The position numbers and the translations under genes were made by a program. Under the pieces are notes generated by a model that saw only the letters and a program-made list of their open reading frames with translations, did not search any database and was not told where the DNA came from. From UBA10110 sp964354145 (GTDB lineage: Bacteria; Patescibacteriota; Kazan-3B-28; UBA10110): 33,934 bases of DNA. Below, piece after piece: positions 1 through 6,126 of the stretch (its first letter is position 1; each line of letters starts with the position of its first letter). Location: the NCBI GenBank assembly GCA_964354145.1, contig CAYGXX010000002.1, forward strand, positions 1-33,934, written 5' to 3'.

Positions 1-157
1 GGGAAAGGTCCAATCCAGAATTTATGCCACGGAACTTGATGGGCAAAAAACTGGCTTGTCCAGAATCTTACAGATTGATATTTTATACGATTCTGGGGTG
101 CGCTCCGCTTACCAGAATGACGATAGTGGAGAAAATAGCCAGGGAGGGAAAAGTTTT

Positions 158-164
158 ATACAAT
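158..164 (+). promoter_or_regulatory. Putative -10 box for thrS
   Basis: A TATACAAT stretch lies about 21 bases upstream of the thrS ATG, with an AGAGGAAG Shine-Dalgarno-like purine run just after it. No good -35 hexamer is visible, so this is a tentative call. The first 150 bases of the window hold no recognisable gene; they contain fragments resembling the dispersed CCAGAATGACG-type repeats seen elsewhere. Confidence 0.35.
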
Positions 165-185
165 AGAGGAAGTTAATCAAGAGAT

Positions 186-1967
186 ATGGCTAAACAAACT
201 AGACAACACAAAACAGATAAACACAGTAAATTGGCTACATTGCGCCACTCCGCTTCCCACATCCTGGCTGCGGCAGTAGTGGAGATGTTCCCGGAAGCTA
301 GACTCGGGATTGGCCCTGCCACCGAAGACGGATTTTACTATGATTTTGAACTGCCTCGTCCGCTGATACCGGAAGATCTACCCCTTATTGAAACCAAAAT
401 GAAAGAACTAATTGCCAAAGATCTGCCATTCGAAAAAACCACCCTGGCTATTGATGACGCTATCAACAAATCACAAGCCACTCCCCAAATTTATAAAACC
501 GAACTGATGCAAGATTTGAAAAAAGCGGGGGAGACTCAAATTACTTTTTACCAAAGCGGCGAATTCATAGACCTCTGCGAAGGACCGCATGTGAAATCAA
601 CCAAAGAAATCGGGGCAGTTAAGTTGCTGTCTATCGCCGGCGCTTATTGGCGCGGGGATGAACACAATCCGCAGCTCACACGTATTTATGGCACCGCTTT
701 CCCCACTCAAAAAGAACTGGATGAATATCTCGTTATGTTAGAAGAGGCTAAAAAAAGAGACCACCGCAAATTAGGCAAAGATTTAGAGATATTTACTTTT
801 GATGATGATATCGGTCCCGGATTGCCGCTGTGGCTGCCTAATGGAGCCATTATTATCGAACTATTAGAAAAACTAGCCAAAAAGACCGAAGCGGAATCTG
901 GTTATGTCCAAGTGCGTACCCCCCATATTGCCAAGGAGTCCCTGTACCGTACTTCTGGGCATCTTCCCTATTACGAAGATAGCATGTTCCCACCAATGGA
1001 GCTGGAGGGAATCAAATACTACCTCAAGGCGATGAACTGCCCGCACCACCACAAAATCTTTGCCGCTATCCCCCGCAGCTACCGCGATCTTCCTCTGCGC
1101 CTGGCTGAATACGGCACCTGTTACCGCTACGAAAAATCCGGCGAACTATTTGGCTTAATGCGCGTTAGAATGCTCTCGATGAATGACGCTCACATTTATT
1201 GCACTCCGGAACAATTCGCTGAGGAATTTCAGGCTGTCAACCAAATGTATATTAAATATTTTAAACTTTTTGGCATTAAAAAATATGTGATGCGCTTTTC
1301 CACTCACGCGCCGGAGGGCTTAGGTAAAAAATACGTCAACGAACCCGAGCTCTGGCAAAAGACTGAAACAATGGTAAGACAAGTACTTAAGGATGCTAAG
1401 ATCCCCTTTGTGGAAGCTGCGGACGAAGCTGCATTTTACGGCCCCAAAATTGACGTACAGGTTTGGAGTGCTATCGGTCGGGAATTCTCCCTGGCTACCA
1501 ACCAAGTGGATTTTGCCGTGCCAAAACGCTTCGGGCTAACCTATGTGGAGGCTAACGGCCAAGCCGCCACTCCTTTATGTATCCACCGGGCTCCCTTGGG
1601 GACCCACGAAAGACTCGTTGGGTTCCTCTTAGAGCACTACGCAGGTCTCCTGCCCTTCTGGTTGGCTCCTGTGCAAGCCATCATCCTGCCAATTAGCGAT
1701 CAATTCAACGACTACGCTCAAACCGTAGCCAAGCAATTAATTAAGAAAGGTTATCGGGTTAGTTTAGATAGCCGCAACGAATCATTAGGCCGCAAGATCC
1801 GCGATGCCGAGCTCAAAAAAATCCCCTTTATGTTGGTAGTGGGAGAGAAAGAAATGGCGACCGCTAGTGTGGCTATTCGACAATTGCAATCCGAGGAACA
1901 ATTAGTTAAGACTATTCCTGAGACTGTCAAACTATTTCGCAAACAACGCTCACCCCTAAGGCGATGA
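186..1967 (+). CDS. thrS: Threonyl-tRNA synthetase lacking the TGS domain
   Basis: This enzyme charges tRNA-Thr with threonine in the cytoplasm. The protein has 593 residues, against about 640 in E. coli, and starts directly in the editing domain, with HxxxH at residues 21-25 and the LCEGPH motif. The N-terminal TGS domain is missing. The class II core follows: the zinc ligands appear as C285 (in MNCPHH), H336 (in AHIYC) and H467 (in CIHRAPLG), with the YGTCYRYE motif 2 between them. A C-terminal anticodon-binding domain starts near LAPVQAIILP. The 51-residue spacing from the zinc Cys to the first zinc His matches E. coli, so the catalytic part is intact. The tail is basic. The TGA stop overlaps the ATG of a small downstream ORF by ATGA, implying translational coupling. 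The identification is secure. Confidence 0.97.
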   Translation: MAKQTRQHKTDKHSKLATLRHSASHILAAAVVEMFPEARLGIGPATEDGFYYDFELPRPLIPEDLPLIETKMKELIAKDLPFEKTTLAIDDAINKSQATPQIYKTELMQDLKKAGETQITFYQSGEFIDLCEGPHVKSTKEIGAVKLLSIAGAYWRGDEHNPQLTRIYGTAFPTQKELDEYLVMLEEAKKRDHRKLGKDLEIFTFDDDIGPGLPLWLPNGAIIIELLEKLAKKTEAESGYVQVRTPHIAKESLYRTSGHLPYYEDSMFPPMELEGIKYYLKAMNCPHHHKIFAAIPRSYRDLPLRLAEYGTCYRYEKSGELFGLMRVRMLSMNDAHIYCTPEQFAEEFQAVNQMYIKYFKLFGIKKYVMRFSTHAPEGLGKKYVNEPELWQKTETMVRQVLKDAKIPFVEAADEAAFYGPKIDVQVWSAIGREFSLATNQVDFAVPKRFGLTYVEANGQAATPLCIHRAPLGTHERLVGFLLEHYAGLLPFWLAPVQAIILPISDQFNDYAQTVAKQLIKKGYRVSLDSRNESLGRKIRDAELKKIPFMLVVGEKEMATASVAIRQLQSEEQLVKTIPETVKLFRKQRSPLRR

Positions 1968-2128
1968 GGAAGAAGACCAAAGATACGAATGAGCTTGATA
2001 TCCATGCCGAAAAGCGAGACAAGAAGCTGCGCAAAGAACACCACCTGACCGATAATCGTAAAAGCATACAACTTATTACCCGATTATCTTCTACTCCTAG
2101 ACATAGGAAAAAATCCTCGCCCCGTTAG
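1964..2128 (+). CDS. Small basic protein coupled to thrS (hypothetical)
   Basis: A 54-codon ORF starts at an ATG that overlaps the thrS stop codon (ATGA). It encodes a strongly basic, Lys/Arg/His-rich peptide beginning MRKKTKDTNELD and ending in a KKSSPR tail. I do not recognise a family. The 4-base overlap is typical of translationally coupled genes, and the ORF stays open until just before the repeat at 2135. It could be a real small nucleic-acid-binding protein or a chance ORF; charge and coupling favour the former only weakly. Confidence 0.4.
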   Translation: MRKKTKDTNELDIHAEKRDKKLRKEHHLTDNRKSIQLITRLSSTPRHRKKSSPR

Positions 2129-2134
2129 AAATTT

Positions 2135-2215
2135 AACCCCTCCTTGCCTCCCCTTATCTTAAGGGAAGGGGAAAATAATAATCCCCCTCTTAAGATAAGA
2201 GGGGTTAAGGGAGTT
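2135..2215. repeat. Composite inverted repeat, CCTCCCCTTA family (copy C1)
   Basis: Two inverted half-units, one with CTCCCCTTATCTTAAGG and the other with CTTAAGATAAGAGGGG, bracket a short AT-rich centre between thrS and miaA. The same family recurs at 3937, 9347 and 11762. It lacks a T tract, so it is not a standard terminator, although a transcript would fold into a strong hairpin. Confidence 0.75.
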
Positions 2216-2275
2216 ATGAGAGAATATAAGACTAAACAGCTAATTATTTTATTTACTGAACAAAAATATTAATTG

Positions 2276-3184
2276 ATGGGAATTTCTAAGCGGGGTAAAG
2301 CCGTTGTGATTGTGGGGCCTACCTCCTCGGGCAAAACCGAGCTGTCTTTGCGTTTAGCAAAAAAATTCCACGGGATAGTTATTTCGGCTGATTCGCGGCA
2401 GATTTATAAGGAAATGGACATCGCCACCGCCAAAACGACCCGCGCCCAGCAACGGGGCATTCCACATTATATGATTGATGTTCTAAGCCCGGATGAAGAG
2501 TTTAGCCTGGCTAACTATCAAAACACCGTTAATAACCTTCTGTGCTCCATCGCCAAGGACAACCTAAGGCGCAGCCGGCCGATTATCCCATTCATTGTCG
2601 GCGGGACTGGTTTGTACATCAAATCGGTTATTGACGGGTACCGGCTTCCCTTGATCCCTCCCAACCCTGCTCTGCGCGCCCAGTTAGACCAGCTTCCTAT
2701 CTCCGATTTGGCCTCTAGGCTCAAAGAGCTTGATCCTACAGCTAAGGTCGATATCCATAACAAAAGACGTCTTATCCGCGCCTTAGAAATCCTGCAGAGT
2801 CGGCCAGGGAGAGTTCTCTCCTCCTCTCAGCCACCCGACTATGAGTTCTTACAGATCGGCATCTCCCGCCCGCGCCCAGAGATTAAACAGCGAATCGCAG
2901 AAAAAATAGCCGAGATGTATAAAAATGGGTTGGTCAAGGAAACCAAAAAACTACTGGCTAAGGGATACGATTTCACCAAGCCGGCTTTCTCGGCTCATGG
3001 TTATAAGCATATCCGCGATTACCTGCAGCATAAAATTACTCTGCATGAGGCACTGGACCGGATGCGGCAAGACACCCAAAGATACGCCAAGCGCCAAATG
3101 ACCTGGTTTAAAGCCGATCCGCGCATCCACTGGGTCACCGACTACCAAGAGGCCGAAAGCCTCATTCAAAGCTTTTTACGGTAA
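2276..3184 (+). CDS. miaA: tRNA dimethylallyltransferase MiaA
   Basis: MiaA transfers a dimethylallyl group to N6 of A37 in tRNAs that read codons starting with U. The P-loop GPTSSGKT is at residues 14-21. It is followed by the ISADSRQIYKEMDIATAK segment that binds substrate and tRNA, then the IDVLSPDEEFSLANY and FIVGGTGLYIKSVIDG motifs, and NKRRLIRALEI. Length (302 residues) is normal. I chose the ATG at 2276 over the TTG three bases upstream. There is no obvious Shine-Dalgarno sequence. The gene converges on the glycosyltransferase gene and their 3' ends overlap by 19 bases on opposite strands. Confidence 0.96.
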   Translation: MGISKRGKAVVIVGPTSSGKTELSLRLAKKFHGIVISADSRQIYKEMDIATAKTTRAQQRGIPHYMIDVLSPDEEFSLANYQNTVNNLLCSIAKDNLRRSRPIIPFIVGGTGLYIKSVIDGYRLPLIPPNPALRAQLDQLPISDLASRLKELDPTAKVDIHNKRRLIRALEILQSRPGRVLSSSQPPDYEFLQIGISRPRPEIKQRIAEKIAEMYKNGLVKETKKLLAKGYDFTKPAFSAHGYKHIRDYLQHKITLHEALDRMRQDTQRYAKRQMTWFKADPRIHWVTDYQEAESLIQSFLR

Positions 3185-3903
3185 GACCCCCGAAGAAGGT
3201 TCCATTTAACCTTCAATAGGTCACGCAACGTTCGGAGGGCATCCCGGCCGGCCCGCACTTTGCTGGCGCTATCGTTGTACCAATCGATACCCACTTCTTT
3301 AAAGGGATACCCAAGGTAGCGGGCAATAGCCAGTGCTTCAAAATCAAAACCAAACCGACTAATTGTTACTCGGCTAAAAATTTCCTGCGCCGGCAAGCGC
3401 TGAAATAATTTAAACCCACATTGGGTATCGTAAACTCCCGGCACCGCTAACCATCTAATTAATAAATTGCTGAGGCGACTCAAAATCGCTCTGTGTCTGG
3501 CTTGCGGGATATGAATCTTAGCCCCCGGACAATGCCGGGAGCCAATCACTACCGGATACTGTTCAATATAAGGCAGCAGTTTGGCAATCTGTTCAATCGG
3601 GGTGGCATTATCAGCATCGGCGAATAAAATATGTTGCCCTCGAGCGGAGAGCACCCCCTCTCGCACCACCGCCCCCTTGCCTCGGTTTACTGAATTGGAA
3701 AGTAGCTTTAGTTGCGGCCAGTCTCGAGCAATAGTATCAACTATTTTGTTAGTGATATCAGTGCTTCCATCATCAACCACTAAAACCTCATAGGAGAAAG
3801 TTTGTCTATCTAAAAACTTTCGCAGTTCAGCCAAAGTTTTGCCGATCCGCCGCTCCTCATTATAGGTAGGGATTATTACTGATATATAGATACTCTCGTT
3901 CAT
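3166..3903 (-). CDS. GT2 glycosyltransferase, dolichyl/polyprenyl-phosphate glycosyl transferase type
   Basis: This GT-A fold enzyme of family GT2 probably moves a sugar from a nucleotide sugar to a polyprenyl phosphate at the inner face of the membrane. Visible motifs are SVIIPTYNEERRIGKTL at the N terminus, VVDDGSTD, NRGKGAVVREG, the DAD metal-binding site in FADADNATP, QCGFKLF, and FGFDFEALAIARYLGY. The overall pattern is closest to ALG5/DPM1-like enzymes. There is no C-terminal membrane domain; a GtrA-like flippase domain is encoded two genes upstream and could be its partner. I chose the ATG at 3903; an in-frame GTG at 3930 would add nine residues. The exact sugar cannot be read from sequence. 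Confidence 0.88.
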   Translation of the reverse strand: MNESIYISVIIPTYNEERRIGKTLAELRKFLDRQTFSYEVLVVDDGSTDITNKIVDTIARDWPQLKLLSNSVNRGKGAVVREGVLSARGQHILFADADNATPIEQIAKLLPYIEQYPVVIGSRHCPGAKIHIPQARHRAILSRLSNLLIRWLAVPGVYDTQCGFKLFQRLPAQEIFSRVTISRFGFDFEALAIARYLGYPFKEVGIDWYNDSASKVRAGRDALRTLRDLLKVKWNLLRGSYRKKL

Positions 3904-3936
3904 CACTGTTTCATTATCGCAAAGGATCACCTTTTC

Positions 3937-4040
3937 ATAACCCCCCTCCCTGTCTCATAACTCCCCTTCCCCTCTTATCTTAAGAGGGGCTACTATTCTT
4001 CTCCTCCCCTTAAAATAAGGGGAGGAAGGGAGGGGTTAGG
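3937..4040. repeat. Composite inverted repeat, CCTCCCCTTA family (copy C2)
   Basis: This stretch between two minus-strand genes contains two palindromic half-units, CCCCTCTTATCTTAAGAGGGG and CTCCCCTTAAAATAAGGGGAG, in tandem. Together they form a roughly 100-base element with inverted ends (AACCCCCCTCCC against GGGAGGGGTTAGG). It is the same family as the repeats at 2135, 9347 and 11762. Confidence 0.78.
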
Positions 4041-4745
4041 TTATTTAGGGGCGACAAAGAAAATATTAGTAATAGTGGGGTAAATCTTTATTTTACTGAA
4101 TTTCGTGTTCAATAAGTCTTTTAGTTCGCCAACAGACATCTCATTGTGGAAAGGCTCTCTAATTTTATAGTTTCTGGTGTTGGAATGATAAGTAATGCTT
4201 AGGAAACGAAGCTTCCAGAACAATGATTTCCGAGGGACTGAACCAACAAATACCCCTCCATTTTTAAGCACTCGATAGATTTCGCCCACTACCTTTTCTG
4301 GATAAATCAAGTGTTCCAATACTTCGGCGGCTACCACTAAATCAAAGGTGCCATCGGGGTAAGGGATGCCTTCCTCCACATCACATAACTGGCCTTTTGC
4401 CCCCGGCACGTATTTCTTCAAGCGCTCTAAATTGCGCGGATTTAGATCCAAGCCCACCGAGCCAGCCGGTAAATGCCGTAAAATCAAACCTGTCCCACAA
4501 CCTACCTCCAGAGCCACCGGGTTATTTTTGAGATAAGGACATAATAATTTCAGCAACCACCATTCCCGGTATTTATGCAAAAAACTTTCTGGTCCCCGCA
4601 AGTTGTCAGCCGTATCGGTCCAATCGTAGGTTTCCACTTCCTGATAGTACCGATTGGTCAGCGCCTTGTAATCTGACCAGCTTAACTCTGGGGGTTTGCT
4701 TTTCAGTATCTCCCGTTTATATGATGGATGGTTTACGTTGTCCAA
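4041..4745 (-). CDS. Class I SAM-dependent methyltransferase
   Basis: This is a 234-residue methyltransferase with a Rossmann-type SAM-binding core. Motif I reads VALEVGCGTGLILRHLP, the acidic loop is GLDLNPRN, and the region VAAEVLEHLIYPEKVVGEI followed by LKNGGVFVGSVP is typical of the Methyltransf_11 type. The substrate is unknown. The TTG start at 4745 lies inside the end of the upstream methyltransferase-GtrA gene (29-base overlap), and no ATG is available nearby, so the two are probably translationally coupled. Together with the GT2 gene downstream they suggest glycan or lipid modification, but this is inferred from context. Confidence 0.82.
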   Translation of the reverse strand: MDNVNHPSYKREILKSKPPELSWSDYKALTNRYYQEVETYDWTDTADNLRGPESFLHKYREWWLLKLLCPYLKNNPVALEVGCGTGLILRHLPAGSVGLDLNPRNLERLKKYVPGAKGQLCDVEEGIPYPDGTFDLVVAAEVLEHLIYPEKVVGEIYRVLKNGGVFVGSVPRKSLFWKLRFLSITYHSNTRNYKIREPFHNEMSVGELKDLLNTKFSKIKIYPTITNIFFVAPK

Positions 4746-6060
4746 AGATAATAAATTTATAGGTTAAGAAATTCCAGGTCCAGACAACAAAAACTGATAC
4801 AACCTTAACTATATTATAGCGCCAGCCAAACGCCAATCCTGCCCAGTAAGTTTCCGAGGCGGGCAGACCATACTTAATGATCAGGGTGGAAATGCCCAAG
4901 CCGAGCAGATTAACTGCCATGAACAAGCCGAACTGCTGCAAACTCTTTGCTCTCTTATCCTGAAAAGTCCAATATTTAGTAAAAAAATAGCTGTTAGTGA
5001 CTGCCAGCGAAAAAGAAACCACATTCGCCGGCAAGACCGCCCAATGTAATACCTGCACCAGCAAATTCAACACCCCAAAATCTATTGCGGTATTGCCTAG
5101 CCCAACGATGGCGAATTTAATAACTTGATAACTAATTTTAAAATAATGTAACCCCTCGATGCGTTTCCAGAAAGGAAACTTACTCAGGGAATAAGAATGA
5201 TGATAATGCCTCAACTCCGCTCGGCAAATATTATTCCCCGAGCTTGTCGAGGGGTTACCATTATCTTTTCGCGCTAATACCACAATACTGCTACCGAAAG
5301 GAAATTTAGCAACTCTTAACCAGCCGGCTTCAGCTTTTCCTAGCCCAATCAAAATATTATTTACCCACTGAGGTACCGGGATATACTGCTGGGCATCCTG
5401 ATGGGAATATCTAGCCAACCAGCGTTGAATGAAAAACAAAGGGAAAGTCCCACAAAAAATATAGGACGCAAAGATCGGTTGGAAACCATATTGTTTTAAT
5501 AATTTTATTAATTCGGGCAGCGAATATCTTCGATAATGTCCCAATGCCCTATCATGGGGGCCAAATAACCACTGACAGGCTGGTACTGATATAAATAATA
5601 AGCCACGGGAGCACAAAACTCTCCCCCACTCCCCTAATGCGCGCTCTTCCTCTGATAAATGTTCTAAAACATCAAAGGCAGCAACTAAATCAAACACCTG
5701 ATCTTCAAACGGCAAATCCTCTGCCCTCCCCAACACAGCAGTTCCTTTTTGGCTGGCCAATTCAACCGCCAACTCGCTGGTATCCACTCCCGCCACTTTG
5801 CCAAATTTGCCCAGCCACTGGAAATTCTCCCCCGTCCCGCACCCCACATCTAAAATACGCCTCCCGTCATGCTGAACTTGTTTCAGCATCTCTAAACCAA
5901 TATTTTTGGATGTCAGTGATGGAGATCCTGAAATAAATTCAGGATGACGGATAGCAGGCAAAAATCGGTTTAGAATGGATTCCAAAATCATCCGGCGGGC
6001 AATATGCCACCAGTAGGTTTGTTCTTCCTCTCGCAATCGCTGAATTTCCTGGTTATCCAT
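4717..6060 (-). CDS. Fusion of SAM methyltransferase and GtrA-like membrane domain
   Basis: The N-terminal half is a class I methyltransferase, with motif I ILDVGCGTGENFQWLG and an AAFDVLEHLSEEERALGEW segment. The C-terminal half, from about IKFAIVGLGNTAIDFGVLN, is a GtrA-like domain with four hydrophobic segments; GtrA proteins help move polyprenyl-linked sugars across the membrane. The two halves are joined by a stretch containing NPSTSSGNN, which is the translation of dispersed repeat D1. A second insertion, reading RHPEFISGS...LKQVQHDG, interrupts the N-terminal region just before motif I and comes from family A repeats. I chose the ATG at 6060; a TTG at 6069 is also in frame. Both domain calls are solid, but whether the fusion functions as one chain is unknown. 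Confidence 0.82.
   Translation of the reverse strand: MDNQEIQRLREEEQTYWWHIARRMILESILNRFLPAIRHPEFISGSPSLTSKNIGLEMLKQVQHDGRRILDVGCGTGENFQWLGKFGKVAGVDTSELAVELASQKGTAVLGRAEDLPFEDQVFDLVAAFDVLEHLSEEERALGEWGRVLCSRGLLFISVPACQWLFGPHDRALGHYRRYSLPELIKLLKQYGFQPIFASYIFCGTFPLFFIQRWLARYSHQDAQQYIPVPQWVNNILIGLGKAEAGWLRVAKFPFGSSIVVLARKDNGNPSTSSGNNICRAELRHYHHSYSLSKFPFWKRIEGLHYFKISYQVIKFAIVGLGNTAIDFGVLNLLVQVLHWAVLPANVVSFSLAVTNSYFFTKYWTFQDKRAKSLQQFGLFMAVNLLGLGISTLIIKYGLPASETYWAGLAFGWRYNIVKVVSVFVVWTWNFLTYKFIIFGQRKPSII
5233..5258. repeat. Dispersed repeat D1 (CCCCGAGCTTGTCGAGGGG) inside a coding sequence
   Basis: An imperfect palindrome with arms CCCCGAGCTTG and CGAGGGG lies inside the methyltransferase-GtrA gene at the junction of the two domains. 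Read on the minus strand it gives the peptide NPSTSSGNN. A related copy is intergenic at 10641. Confidence 0.75.
5865..5950. repeat. Family A composite repeat inserted in frame
   Basis: Two inverted family A palindromes (5865-5892, core GCTGAACTTGTTTCAGC; 5922-5950, core CCTGAAATAAATTCAGG) bracket about 29 bases. The whole element is read through as part of the methyltransferase-GtrA protein, giving HPEFISGS and LKQVQHDG peptides, immediately upstream of SAM motif I. The remaining methyltransferase motifs are intact, so the insertion is probably tolerated in a surface loop. Confidence 0.82.
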
Positions 6061-6080
6061 ACCTGACAATTATATCAGGT
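6061..6080 (-). promoter_or_regulatory. Putative promoter with palindrome over the -10 box
   Basis: A -10 TATAAT (minus strand, 6074-6069) lies 8 bases before the ATG at 6060, so the transcript would have almost no leader. The -10 is enclosed by perfect inverted arms ACCTGA and TCAGGT (6061-6066 and 6075-6080). The arms could be an operator or a coincidence. No clear -35 is visible. Confidence 0.4.
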
Positions 6081-6126
6081 TAGGGGCAACCACAAAGTAA
6101 TCAATATAGGTACTCGTATAGTTATT

